This document shows, one piece after another, positions 48,663-53,242 of a DNA stretch of 64,000 nucleotides; position 1 is the first letter of the stretch, and every line of letters starts with the position of its first letter. The stretch comes from Metaphire vulgaris (lineage: Eukaryota > Annelida > Clitellata > Crassiclitellata > Megascolecidae). A model generated the notes under the pieces. The model saw only the letters and a list, made by a program, of their open reading frames with translations, had not been told where the DNA came from and ran no database searches. The stretch covers positions 6,106,182 through 6,170,181 of the forward strand of contig CM030865.1 of the NCBI GenBank assembly GCA_018105865.1, given 5' to 3'. The position numbers were made by a program, and so were the translations under genes.

Positions 48663-50024
48663 TGTGATTTTAAGTGGTTTAGGCGGCTAAGTAAGCCTGT
48701 GTGAAAACCAGAAGTAAGAAGTTACTCGGAATTGTTCCCTACTCTATCCCCTATAAATATCACATCGGCATATTAAATTCCTGTAGTTAGAACTCGGGTA
48801 GTTAGCTTTGCAATTGAATGCAGATGCTATACAAAACTAATAGCAAATGAAAAGTTGAAAAATACAAAGTTCCGTCGTCCAAATGTACCGAAGGAAGGGT
48901 AAATTCCGCCAGTCGGCTCGCAATTTTAACAGACGGTTCGGCGAACAGTCGTCATTTATAAAAACGGTTTGACCAAACCGGACCGAACGGGCTCCATCAC
49001 AGCGTTGAAGTCTAGTGTATTCTTTAGGCTTAAGAGTTAAGACTGGAAACAGTCTTAACTCGTACAGCTATTTTACTGAGTCAGCTAAAGGCACAGGTGC
49101 ACGGGGAAGAGTAGTGATAGTTGCTGAGCAATTCTGTGATAGTCCTTTGCATTCGGAATAACTATTGAACAGGTCTTGCTGCTTGCTAATACGTTATTAG
49201 ATTGAAAGAGGTTTGAAAACATGGATTCTATCGGTCTAATTAAGCGTTTCTCGATCTCTTTTAGTCAAAGATACTACACGTGATAACTATGCAATAGCTG
49301 GGCAACATTGAATTTAGGCCATATAACAATTTTGCTTGCCATAAAATAGGACTCAATTTTGTCTAACCTGAATTTAAAGCATCTATATACAACTTCAAAT
49401 GATTACACTTTGATGAGCCTACACCTACTATTGCAAGACTCATGCCTCGTTTGTAATACTCTAAATTGCCACAGTTGACGATAAAAACTTAATAATTAAT
49501 TGACCGAAAAGAGCACCGTTTGAAACACAACGCGCCGGTTTTACCTGGTTGACCGCAGTAGTAAACACTGGTGATATCCGTCAATGAATTGGGACAGTCG
49601 ACACAACCGCCGCCAGGTGGCGTCGTTGAAAATGCATTGCAATCGACGTTGCACGCGTAGAACTCTTCATCGACGGACATCGTCCTATTCGTCGCCGTGC
49701 AGGAGCTGTCGCAGAGGACGGTTCCTGCGGCGCCGGAGCAGGACGAAGAGCAGGTCATGTAGACCTGTTGCCGGGTGCAGTTGGCGTAGTTCGTAACGCC
49801 GACGGCGCCGCAGTCGGGCAGCGAAGTGTTCTTCATTCCCTGTCCTCCGTAGTAACAGGCTGCCGAACAGCGAGGGCTCGACGCCCTGGCCGTACATCGG
49901 ACCTCTCTGGCCTCTGAAGTATTCGCGAAGATGTAGACGACGGAGATGAGAAGGAAGCAGAACGCGAATGTTCGATTCATTATCGATCTTAAGCAGCAGC
50001 AACAACAGCAGCAGCAGCAGCGAT
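327..50024 (-). CDS. Giant secreted PAN / SUEL-lectin / poly-DOMON mosaic protein (gene model, 3' end beyond the window)
   Basis: Composite model of 61 minus-strand exons, about 10.86 kb of coding sequence. Order: signal peptide and Cys-rich region, PAN, PAN, SUEL lectin, then 14 DOMON units each preceded by a Ser/Thr-rich linker, and a fifteenth linker. Every module exon starts and ends in phase 1, so the frame can be followed through all modules with one exception, a one-base insertion in unit 4. PAN and SUEL domains bind protein or carbohydrate in secreted proteins; DOMON domains bind haem or sugar. The product is therefore probably an extracellular or cell-surface multidomain protein. No transmembrane segment, cytochrome b561 domain or stop codon is seen, because the 3' end lies to the left of position 1. 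The DOMON array is certain as a repeat and very likely coding. Joining exon 1 and the lectin and PAN exons to it is inference from strand, phase and the absence of an intervening gene. Confidence 0.65.
666..2565 (-). CDS. DOMON unit 14 (last complete unit in the window)
   Basis: Exons 2407-2565 (159), 1902-2080 (179), 1147-1208 (62), 666-937 (272). Shares the FRYQSPSR variant and PEPYM with unit 13. The final exon ends KICITGGAI and splices in phase 1 to the next linker. Linker donor CAG|gcaatt. Confidence 0.83.
2751..4644 (-). CDS. DOMON unit 13 (variant last exon)
   Basis: Exons 4486-4644 (159), 3981-4159 (179), 3231-3292 (62), 2751-3022 (272). The 272-bp exon begins WIAFRYQSPSRDAI, whereas units 1-12 have WIADRWSRPSGDAI, and the intron before it is correspondingly different. 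The 179-bp exon ends PEPYM. The linker has TATGV in place of TSTGV. Units 13 and 14 are near-identical over 2.08 kb and form a separate recent pair. Linker donor CAG|gcaatt. Confidence 0.83.
4830..7236 (-). CDS. DOMON unit 12, with LINE 3' fragment
   Basis: Exons 7078-7236 (159), 6061-6239 (179), 5311-5372 (62), 4830-5101 (272). The 179-bp exon ends PEPIM rather than PDPIM. The intron after the linker contains the LINE fragment at 6548-7054, same site as units 4 and 8 but with a longer TAA tail and several substitutions, so it is the oldest or most drifted of the three. Linker donor CAG|gcaatt. Confidence 0.83.
6548..7054 (+). mobile_element. CR1-like LINE 3' fragment in unit 12
   Basis: Encodes the C-terminal part of a reverse transcriptase protein (LQSVLNVSARLIFG, HVTPFLRDNLHWL, NPSLWNSLPKNVTIVT), stop near 6908, then a non-coding tail and (TAA)n with about 12 copies. 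Flanked by aaaag on both sides. Related to, but a different family from, the 12984-15023 element, which ends in GAAT repeats. Confidence 0.85.
7417..10101 (-). CDS. DOMON unit 11, with an RTE-like LINE fragment in an intron
   Basis: Exons 9943-10101 (159), 8652-8830 (179), 7898-7959 (62), 7417-7688 (272). The intron after the linker is enlarged by a sense-oriented RTE-like fragment at 8990-9738 and by a small local duplication near 9833-9892 of the segment ending in ttttaagagatta. The last exon reads TDCFYFLF (Tyr to Phe). Linker donor CAG|gcaatt. Confidence 0.82.
8990..9738 (-). mobile_element. RTE-like LINE C-terminal fragment in unit 11
   Basis: The minus strand encodes a typical LINE C-terminal region: LYGSECWTIKKKDERRLM, EMNWLREIAGVSRRQRIRNE, RLKWFGHVERMKEERLP, then ARDRQKWKELV. 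It ends in GAA repeats (9000-9025 on the + strand as ttcttc). Target-site duplication gaaaac (8984-8989 and 9739-9744). It is in the sense orientation of the host gene. Confidence 0.85.
10286..12177 (-). CDS. DOMON unit 10
   Basis: Exons 12019-12177 (159), 11514-11692 (179), 10767-10828 (62), 10286-10557 (272). A 5-base loss just after the 179-bp exon changes its donor from ATG|gtatta to ATG|gtaagt, a near-perfect GT donor unique in the array. The linker has ATASTSG where others have ATATTSG. Linker donor CAG|gcaatt. Confidence 0.83.
12358..16293 (-). CDS. DOMON unit 9, interrupted in an intron by a CR1-like LINE
   Basis: Exons 16135-16293 (159), 15630-15808 (179), 12839-12900 (62), 12358-12629 (272). 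The intron between the 179- and 62-bp exons is enlarged from about 0.69 to 2.73 kb by an antisense CR1-like element (12984-15023). Splice sites and reading frame are intact. Linker donor CAG|gcaagt. Confidence 0.83.
12984..15023 (+). mobile_element. CR1-like non-LTR retrotransposon, 5'-truncated, inactive
   Basis: Flanked by a 9-bp target-site duplication, aacttgaaa (12975-12983 and 15024-15032). The + strand encodes the end of the endonuclease linker and a reverse transcriptase (about 12984-14330): SYRPVSNLTFLSKLLERLV, LDLSSAFDSVDHDIL, GVPEGSVLGPLLF and the catalytic SYADDSQIY. A one-base frameshift near 14320-14330 moves the rest to another frame (RLLGVLFDGTLSFEPHV, DYCNSVLLGLP). In-frame stops follow at FK*CW and RRA*LRSS, so it cannot be active. 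The 3' end has LWNSLPDETT, an agcgctatagaaattgt-type tail and GAAT repeats. It lies antisense in an intron of DOMON unit 9. Confidence 0.9.
16474..18881 (-). CDS. DOMON unit 8
   Basis: Exons 18723-18881 (159), 17711-17889 (179), 16955-17016 (62), 16474-16745 (272). The linker donor is CAG|gcaatt, as in unit 4. The intron after the linker carries the LINE 3' fragment at 18198-18699 at exactly the site used in units 4 and 12. Private intron variants (agttacag near 17950; aaaaccag near 17685) are shared only with unit 4, so units 4 and 8 descend from one block duplication. Confidence 0.84.
18198..18699 (+). mobile_element. CR1-like LINE 3' fragment in unit 8
   Basis: Same fragment and same insertion site as in units 4 and 12. 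It has a small frame change near 18540-18560 relative to unit 4 and fewer TAA repeats than unit 12. Confidence 0.85.
19062..20961 (-). CDS. DOMON unit 7
   Basis: Exons 20803-20961 (159), 20298-20476 (179), 19543-19604 (62), 19062-19333 (272). Standard unit with GC linker donor CAG|gcaagt; domain core intact, ending KICISGGAI. No mobile element inside. Confidence 0.85.
21142..23042 (-). CDS. DOMON unit 6
   Basis: Exons 22884-23042 (159), 22379-22557 (179), 21623-21684 (62), 21142-21413 (272). Standard unit, GC linker donor CAG|gcaagt, domain core intact, ending KICITGGAI. Introns are almost base-for-base those of units 5 and 7. Confidence 0.85.
23223..25120 (-). CDS. DOMON unit 5
   Basis: Exons 24962-25120 (159), 24457-24635 (179), 23704-23765 (62), 23223-23494 (272). 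Standard unit; GC linker donor CAG|gcaagt. It shares a synonymous change in the WLVSS codons (actagcc on the + strand) with unit 6, showing recent copying between neighbours. The last exon has TDCYYLLF, a Phe-to-Leu change unique in the array. Confidence 0.85.
25301..27700 (-). CDS. DOMON unit 4, with a one-base insertion in its 62-bp exon
   Basis: Exons 27542-27700 (159), 26538-26716 (179), 25782-25844 (63 bp here), 25301-25572 (272). The third exon has one extra A in the stretch ggcaaaaccg, where the other 13 units have ggcaaaccg. If real, it shifts the frame inside the DOMON core (after VIVDG is expected) and would truncate the protein at unit 4. A homopolymer sequencing or assembly error is the simplest alternative. 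The linker donor is CAG|gcaatt. A LINE 3' fragment (27025-27518) sits in the intron just after the linker exon. Confidence 0.75.
27025..27518 (+). mobile_element. CR1-like LINE 3' fragment in unit 4
   Basis: The best-preserved reading frame of the three copies, running through PDLFIKCLKTHMFNISYNVH to the stop. The TAA tail is the shortest, about 6 copies. Position relative to the linker exon is identical to units 8 and 12. Confidence 0.85.
27881..29786 (-). CDS. DOMON unit 3
   Basis: Exons 29628-29786 (159), 29123-29301 (179), 28362-28423 (62), 27881-28152 (272). Standard unit with a GC linker donor in perfect context (CAG|gcaagt). The last exon ends KICITGGAI, Thr replacing the more common Ser. 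The intron between the 179- and 62-bp exons has an unusually long T-run (in + orientation near 28849-28860). Confidence 0.85.
29967..31865 (-). CDS. DOMON unit 2 (reference standard unit)
   Basis: Exons 31707-31865 (linker, 159 bp), 31202-31380 (179), 30448-30509 (62), 29967-30238 (272); introns 326, 692 and 209 bp, then 180 bp to the next unit. The 224-residue product is: linker 1-53, mostly Ser/Thr (SATATTSGETATTTSP start); DOMON 54-224. Core features are GYGEWMSPANCS, Cys68 and Cys74, DTWTAIGFAPDPIM with Met113, VDVAYGFID, FSRNRISTD, Cys186, VISRHY with His206, and Cys218. Splice acceptors are caacag, tttgtag and gtttcag. The linker donor is CAG|gcaagt, a non-canonical GC type. Sequons NCS, NTS and NLT recur in each unit. 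Confidence 0.85.
32046..33973 (-). CDS. DOMON unit 1 (5'-most, divergent)
   Basis: Exons in transcription order: linker 33854-33973 (120 bp), 33296-33474 (179), 32527-32588 (62), 32046-32317 (272). The linker is 13 codons shorter than in other units, lacking the TSPKSIE region, and ends at an ordinary GT donor (CCAG|gtaaat). The domain reads SPDNCSV instead of SPANCSV and PEPTM before the 62-bp exon. From about 32.7 kb rightward the intron sequence diverges clearly from the other units, while the left half (62- and 272-bp exons and their introns) is nearly identical to them. Unit 1 thus looks like an old unit partly homogenised by its neighbours. Four Cys, Met and His of the DOMON core are intact. 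Confidence 0.82.
34070..34522 (-). pseudogene. Relic DOMON exon, duplicated on both sides of a small inserted element
   Basis: Two 90-bp near-identical copies (34070-34159 and 34433-34522). Read on the minus strand, the end of each resembles the start of the 179-bp DOMON exon: an acceptor-like cacg where the units have acag, then codons readable as GNIGEYG followed by two stops, where units have GNMGGYGEW. About 29 of 37 bases match the standard unit. This is inferred to be a dead unit upstream of unit 1, later split or duplicated around a 273-bp insertion. Confidence 0.5.
34160..34432. mobile_element. Small inverted-repeat element with telomere-like core
   Basis: The ends are imperfect inverted repeats built around gacatttgcgcgac (left 34160-34197, right about 34395-34432). 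The interior holds several gcgc-rich motifs and a degenerate telomere-like stretch (34320-34380) ending in four aaccct-type repeats. It is flanked by 90-bp direct repeats, far too long for an ordinary target-site duplication. Confidence 0.55.
35073..35423 (-). CDS. SUEL-type (rhamnose/galactose-binding) lectin domain exon
   Basis: A single 351-bp exon (117 codons), acceptor tctcgatag and donor ATAG|gtgagg, phase 1-1. The translation carries the SUEL/Gal_Lectin signature: IGRCVGQ near the start, a middle block with ESLHIVDAAY, SCEGKRSCDIQAE, then IFCP and the closing LSVTYLCV. SUEL lectins are secreted domains of about 90-110 residues that bind galactose or rhamnose. An insertion-like stretch (LGDDAYVPDSSSLQQF) between the second strand and the SCEGKRSC block makes it slightly long. 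It is the last non-repeated module before the DOMON array; the next coding exon found is the linker of unit 1, after 1.1 kb. Confidence 0.82.
35857..36120 (-). CDS. PAN/apple domain exon 2
   Basis: Exon of 264 bp (88 codons), acceptor gttgtttcag and donor TTCAG|gttgga, phase 1-1. The translation begins DCQFQWIVVP, then shows DCFAVCLSMPNCVAADFDLV, ACWLHTSYDD and YQINRTCP, the same cysteine and CWLH layout as the other PAN exon. The ending YxINRTC is shared by both, so the two probably arose by duplication within the gene. It is 433 bp upstream of the SUEL exon. Confidence 0.78.
36212..36523. mobile_element. Short inverted-repeat element (hAT-like)
   Basis: Left end cagggatggttccaag and right end, reversed, cagtggcggttccaag form terminal inverted repeats. 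The interior resembles the stretch at 56690-57050 (cattgcat...cccaccaacttcc motif). No clear target-site duplication. It lies in the intron upstream of the second PAN exon; open frames here are repeat-derived. Confidence 0.55.
36524..37292. other. Intron without recognised features
   Basis: AT-rich sequence between two small transposons. No exon-like frame with splice sites and no repeat was recognised. Confidence 0.5.
37293..37702. mobile_element. Inverted-repeat element, GTCCATTAATTA family, copy 1
   Basis: The left end ggggttgtccattaatta and the right end, reversed, gggactgtccattaatta form terminal inverted repeats that continue with gtca. A TA dinucleotide flanks both ends. There is no coding capacity. 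The interior has many tgaccccc tracts. A second copy lies at 62141-62589. Confidence 0.75.
37703..38502. other. Intron without recognised features
   Basis: No domain-like frame. A short direct repeat (ttaacccctta / agttaaggggtta, as an inverted pair around 38415-38495) could be the ends of a small element, but flanking duplications are not visible. Confidence 0.4.
38503..39480 (+). mobile_element. LINE reverse-transcriptase fragment with palindromic tail
   Basis: Frame with a YADD-type catalytic motif (CLAYADDFLLLDHS) followed by MLDICSRYANDFDALFN and KYLGVNI, as in RTE/CR1-group reverse transcriptases. Later stops and frame changes show decay. The 3' end has aataaag and TA repeats, then a mirror-image copy of the tail, giving a perfect 46-bp palindrome at 39435-39480. 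Confidence 0.8.
39481..40345 (+). mobile_element. Unclassified retroelement-like segment with LINE-type 3' end
   Basis: Starts with two copies of tggtggcgcctatctatgg (39481 and 39509). The segment is more GC-rich than its surroundings, with repeated ttctggacgtcg motifs. It ends in aagcgcttttga...cagcgttatataaattgtcctggaat, the same type of 3' terminus as the CR1-like elements here. Frames in it show no recognisable protein. Confidence 0.45.
40346..40490. repeat. TA-rich microsatellite (ATTGATAT/TA)n
   Basis: Imperfect tandem tattgatatatat units. Long open frames rich in Ile and Tyr across it are low-complexity artefacts. Confidence 0.9.
40540..41005 (+). mobile_element. Possible retroelement 3' end
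   Basis: Ends in gtggcgctatagaagtttaa followed by gatta repeats, the gcgctatagaa type of terminus shared by many LINE tails in the window. Upstream sequence has no recognisable protein. It lies directly left of the first PAN exon. Confidence 0.4.
41013..41288 (-). CDS. PAN/apple domain exon 1
   Basis: Exon of 276 bp (92 codons), acceptor ttgtttag and donor ACAG|gtagga, both phase 1. The translation has the PAN pattern: CPQTWQLL at the start, then ELLDCLAFCSNLSGCLAVDF, SSCWTH and finally YTINRTC. These are the cysteines and hydrophobic strand residues expected of an apple fold, which mediates protein or carbohydrate binding in secreted proteins. It lies 8.3 kb downstream of the signal-peptide exon and 4.9 kb upstream of a second PAN exon, both intervals filled with transposon remnants. 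Symmetrical phase 1-1 boundaries are typical of shuffled extracellular modules. Confidence 0.75.
41353..41532. mobile_element. Short inverted-repeat element (hAT-like, cagtggcgg ends)
   Basis: Ends cagtggcggctcca and, reversed, cagtggcggctcca form matching terminal inverted repeats around 180 bp of C-rich sequence. Flanks acgattaa and gtgattaa resemble an imperfect 8-bp target duplication. It lies in the intron just upstream of the first PAN exon. Confidence 0.7.
41975..42055 (+). mobile_element. tRNA-like head of a SINE
   Basis: ggtagcgggtacgaatctta resembles a tRNA B box (GGTTCGAATCC) and lies about 30 bases after a weak A-box-like tcgagtagtggaagg. The following ccttgagcaagttgc is typical of the body of tRNA-derived SINEs. 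The stem pairing is too poor to call a functional tRNA. Confidence 0.4.
42578..43386. mobile_element. hAT-like non-autonomous element with 8-bp target duplication
   Basis: Flanked by cccataga on both sides (42570-42577 and 43387-43394). The left end cagtgatgggcacta matches, in reverse, tgatgggcacta near the right end, which carries about 11 extra bases. Inner sequence next to both ends is made of ttaaactaaa-type repeats. No transposase frame is visible. Confidence 0.8.
43622..43738. repeat. CT-rich tract followed by (TA)n
   Basis: tctctctc runs, then about 50 bp of pure TA; a shorter TA run follows at 43791-43806. Confidence 0.9.
43821..44220. mobile_element. Inverted-repeat element, cagtgtttattctag ends
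   Basis: The left end cagtgtttattctag and the right end ctagaataaacactg are exact 15-bp inverted repeats; ggaaa flanks both sides. The interior has ccccc-rich and aatttgag-like blocks and no coding capacity. A shorter relative lies at 58274-58427. Confidence 0.75.
44370..44655 (+). mobile_element. L2/CR1-group LINE 3' end
   Basis: Encodes the C-terminal motif of these LINE proteins (RAFSVAGPRLWNSLPVQVR, then FRSRLKTHLFLTAYPP). It ends in atggcgctaaagaagt followed by a (CTA)n tail. Confidence 0.75.
44680..44850. repeat. GT/GC and TA microsatellites
   Basis: A (GTGC/GT)n run at about 44685-44738 and TA/TATG repeats at 44798-44850. Confidence 0.85.
45185..45665 (+). mobile_element. LINE C-terminal fragment
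   Basis: Frames read LLYGAETW-like (NGAETWTTSKAMKKKLEAAE, MWFY), then WTD-type residues and NIELPKNTRDCGKW. This is the usual ETWT...KLEA.EMW layout of LINE reverse transcriptase C-termini. Several frameshifts. Confidence 0.7.
45666..46760. other. Intron without recognised features
   Basis: About 1.1 kb between a LINE fragment and a TA repeat. No exon-like frame or transposon ends were recognised; ttaggcctac motifs occur at about 45806 and 46153. Confidence 0.4.
46761..46976. repeat. (TA)n and 12-bp tandem repeat
   Basis: About 50 bp of pure TA at 46761-46811, then near 46930-46976 four copies of the 12-mer gcttatatttag. Confidence 0.85.
47493..47832. mobile_element. hAT-like short element, cagggctatttctag family, copy 1
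   Basis: Exact 8-bp target duplication gtcagaag at 47485-47492 and 47833-47840. The ends are cagggctattt and, reversed, cagggatattt. The interior is G-rich with ggggtgtcgg blocks. Confidence 0.85.
47974..48177. mobile_element. Short inverted-repeat element (caggtccgc ends)
   Basis: The left end caggtccgccgagag and the right end, reversed, cagggccgcagagag are imperfect terminal inverted repeats. Flanking aaagta and ctaagta suggest a degraded target duplication. Confidence 0.6.
48590..48662. repeat. (AAT)n microsatellite
   Basis: About 24 uninterrupted AAT repeats. Confidence 0.95.
48663..49544. other. Start of the first coding intron; contains a perfect hairpin
   Basis: No exon is seen. At 49034-49061 a 12-bp perfect stem (gagttaagactg / cagtcttaactc) closes a GAAA loop. 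Confidence 0.5.
49545..50024 (-). CDS. First coding exon: signal peptide and Cys-rich domain
   Basis: The start ATG is at 49980-49978. Residues 1-24 form a classical signal peptide (MNRTFAFCFLLISVVYIFAN, then TSEA) with likely cleavage before REVRC. The remaining about 121 residues hold 14 cysteines, many in pairs such as CSSSC, and N-glycosylation sequons NTS, NCT and NRT. I do not recognise the fold. The exon ends at a good donor, CAG|gtaaaa, after 145 codons plus one base (phase 1), matching the phase of the PAN exon downstream. An acceptor (ctgtttcag) at 50025 places about 44 bp of 5' UTR, rich in CTG/GTT triplets, in this exon and implies a non-coding exon further right. It could instead be the first exon of a separate small secreted protein; position, strand and phase favour the DOMON gene. 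Confidence 0.65.
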
Positions 50025-50242
50025 CTGAAACAGCGTGAACTCAGAATAAATTAATAGAATTTAATCTGATGTTATCGCTAACATGTAGCGCTAATCAGAT
50101 ATGCAAGAACACTTTTATGAATAAAACACCAAAACTGTTAAAAAATAATCAAGACTTGTGAGCTTTGACCATAAACCATCGCCACAATTGCCGTGCAGAA
50201 GGAAAAGAATCGTTTCAGACTAATTTTGAACATCTCTCATCA

Positions 50243-50470
50243 TCATCTATGCCCTGACAATGCTTGCGCATGCGTAGGCAGCCCATTCACTATTAATCTC
50301 CATTTGCCTCTATCTAGAGCAGTCCTAGGTGCTTCATATGAAGTTAATCCAATTGTTTCACAGTCTTCTTTAACATTGTCGATCCATCTTCTTTTCGGTC
50401 TTCCTCTGATTCTTTCTCCATGAACTTTCCCGTACAATGCTATCTTTGGATATCTATTGTCCATTCTGAC
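50243..50470 (-). mobile_element. LINE C-terminal fragment
   Basis: The minus strand encodes LYGKVHGERIRGRPKRRWID, then NVKEDC and ALDRGKWRLIV, the RGRPKxRWxD...DRxxWR signature of LINE endonuclease/reverse-transcriptase C-termini. It lies just upstream of the signal-peptide exon. Confidence 0.75.
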
Positions 50471-51323
50471 TACGATACTTTGGACATGTAGTCAGAATGA
50501 ACATCTGTAAGTAGTTCTATACTCGTGAGTGTTTTCAAACAGTTATCGGAAGTTTCCTAAAGATACGTTAGGTCTAATAACATAAAAATCAAATAATAGT
50601 CTAAGTATCACTAACCATAGATTGACTTATGCTTATCAAACAACAACAGCAGCAGCAAAAACAACAACAATTATATACCGCCTTCAACTTTTTCTGATTA
50701 GCGTGCTAGAAAATCCAGAGTGCTCCTTGCTAAGAGACACTACATACTTTTACTACTAAATGGAGAAACGTGACCTATTGACCAAACGCTTTTTTATTTC
50801 GACGAAATCGGCTTTAGAGTTTATTCGCACAAAACCAATGCGAAGGCCTGGCTTAAGCCTAAGTGAGACGAGTTCACTGACAGACTGAACGCGTATCCAA
50901 GTTAAAACCCGCTTCGCTTCCCATTGTGTTCAGCTGTAGTCAGACTGTTTAGCCGGGCGGACACGCCCGAGCAGCGCCAGAGACCGTCGTCGCCATCAAA
51001 GGATGACCCGGCTGACCAAGAACACCAAGTGCACTCAAGCTCAGGTAGGCCTACTGTACAGGCGTCATATAGATGAAACCGACCGCAAATGGTATCACAG
51101 GTCACCGATACACGCACAACGTACCGGTAAGTGTGTACGCGTCTCCAGCCCAATGAGTACTGTATGATTGCAATAATTCAATTCCGTCAAATTTTATGGG
51201 GATAAGATGGCAGAGAAGGTATACGCTGTGGAGAGGTAGGCTGACGGCTGACGGAGCGAGGTTCAAGCCCCGTTAGCTATCACACATGCAGTAATGCCTT
51301 CTAGTCCTAGGCCACTCTAAACC
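50471..51323. other. Unannotated stretch upstream of the DOMON gene
   Basis: CAA/CAG-rich patch near 50640-50675. A B-box-like ggttcaagccccg at about 51250 suggests a tRNA-derived SINE remnant, but no tRNA cloverleaf is convincing. A 5' UTR exon of the DOMON gene could lie here; I cannot identify it. Confidence 0.35.
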
Positions 51324-51822
51324 GGTGTCCCGTCAGTTCCTGGACCGTCACTTCCTGGATCGTTAGTTGCATGCTGGACCGTTCCTATTGTTCTATCTTT
51401 TAAGTGTATGTAAACAAGTGTAGACCTATACACTATGAAATATAAATCACTACATGCCTGACAGTACACAGCTACACGTGACAACGATGGTCTCTAATAA
51501 CACGTCTAGGTAAACATGTCACGGTAATTTAAACATCCATATTCAATATAGCCTAGTACCCATTTGACAATAACTTGAATAATTGGGACAAATATGGGCT
51601 TAAGACGCGAGCAAAGTATTCGGGAAATGCTATTCGACAAGATGCTTATTGGTCAGCAGCTGTCCGCCTTGTACGTAATTGTTTTACCTTACCTATGTAC
51701 CTACCTATCTTCCTACATACCTATCTACCCACCTACCAACCTACCTACCTAACTACCTACCTGTTTACTTCCATTTACAATGACGGCCCAGGAAATGACG
51801 GTCCAGGAACTGACAGGGAACC
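51324..51822. mobile_element. Mutator-like non-autonomous element with 9-bp target duplication
   Basis: Flanked by ctctaaacc at 51315-51323 and 51823-51831. Terminal inverted repeats of about 40 bp, with the shared core gtcagttcctggaccgtca. The interior has a CTAC-rich tract (about 51698-51765). Long inverted repeats with a 9-bp duplication fit the Mutator pattern; no transposase is present. Confidence 0.75.
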
Positions 51823-52270
51823 CTCTAAACCATGCTATCTTTAATGCTGTCAAAGTATCGTTTGAAAAATTCTGATAACTGTTTAGAAATACTCAAGAGT
51901 ATAAAACTACTTACGGGTATAGAATTGCTTAAAGATGTTAAAGCAACAGTTTGAAACGAGAGGTGACGGCGTCAGGCTGGGTTTGTTGTGGGGTCGGACA
52001 TTTTTTGCCAGGGCCAGTCGGGGCCAGAAAAAGTTTTGGTTAAGCTTGTTGATTGCATGAATAAATTACACAAACTAATTGTTAATTTTTGATGCCGCGC
52101 TTCTTATTATACCAAACAGTTAAAAACACGCAGTGATGGCGACAGTAACTGTATCATCAGTGATTCAGTATAGGCCTACATTCTGAGCTGACAGTATGCT
52201 ATACAGTAATGGCAGTAGGCCCTACGGTATCTGAGCTGGCTGACTGCAACTACCAGACAAAAGAACTCTT

Positions 52271-52766
52271 GGTCCATCCATGTAGTACGTACGCACCGAG
52301 GGGGAGTGTGTTGAGATTTAGGCGATTTTGCGTACGGAAGCGTACGGGGAGGGGGGTCACGACTGAATTTTTACGTAGGCCTACGCACAAATTTCAAATG
52401 TATAAATAGGTATATTCACACAAACATTTGGTTTGAGCACAATAACTTTCTCACCGTCAAACAAAGGGTCCCGTGAATTGTTCCCACGGTTATTTAAATA
52501 ATTGGTCGGCAAACTTCGCGGAGGGAGAGCGTTTGTCGGGAAGAGGAGGGGGTTGACCAGAATGCTCGAGCGCAGTGGCCTATTAAAATAGAACTATCCT
52601 ATTACTTTAATATTAAACAAATGCTTTTTGACTATGGCTAAAAATTAAATTTCACCGTGCGGGGGTTGCTAATTTGTACGTAGGCATGGGAGTAAAAATG
52701 TACGGTGTGCAACAGGGGGAGGGGTGAGAATATGCCTTTTAACGTACGTACTATATGGATGGCCCC
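52271..52766. mobile_element. Inverted-repeat element, CCATCCAT..TAGTACGTACG ends
   Basis: The left end ggtccatccatgtagtacgt and the right end, reversed, ggggccatccatatagtacg match over about 25 bp. The interior has tacgtaggc-like repeats and G-rich stretches. The ends resemble those of 58581-58960, suggesting related families. Confidence 0.7.
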
Positions 52767-53077
52767 TTTCTCACTGATCCTACATGCAGAGAGGGCTTAT
52801 TGCTTCTAAATCAGATGAAAAAATTTTTAAGTTCCCGATTAATAAGCTTAGAGCTAAGTTGGTCACTGACGAATACAAAACAGTATGACTCAATCGACGA
52901 CGTCACAGACTCTAGATGAGTCGATGTGCTGTTATCACGAAAACAAATAATTTAATACAGGTGACAGGCACAAGCAGCGCTGATTTTCAGGTGTCCGGAG
53001 CATGACTGGTGATTTATTTCTTTTCCTGTCTGTACGAATTAAGAAAATAAATTTACATAATTCGTAATACGGTTTAC

Positions 53078-53234
53078 CAGGGAGATTTTTACGCACACAC
53101 CCCTAAACCCCCAATTTGAGGTCGACACCCCCAAAATTTCCTAATCTAAGAATGGTATGTACCTAAATAGCCCCCCGAACACCCACAGATTTTACCGACA
53201 CCGCCCTAAATTCACAATCCTAGAAATAAACCTG
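53078..53234. mobile_element. hAT-like short element, cagggctatttctag family, copy 2
   Basis: Inverted copy of the 47493-47832 family (attcacaatcctagaaata end). Flanks cggtttac (53070-53077) and aggtttac (53235-53242) are an 8-bp duplication with one mismatch. Confidence 0.75.
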
Positions 53235-53242
53235 AGGTTTAC

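Noticed and set aside
49584..50005. Arg- and Leu-rich frames overlapping the signal-peptide exon
   Set aside because: They overlap the exon that has a proper signal peptide, ordered cysteines and a consensus donor, and have no domain of their own.
51225..51290. tRNA gene suggested by a B-box-like ggttcaagccccg
   Set aside because: The acceptor and anticodon stems do not pair convincingly; more likely a SINE remnant.
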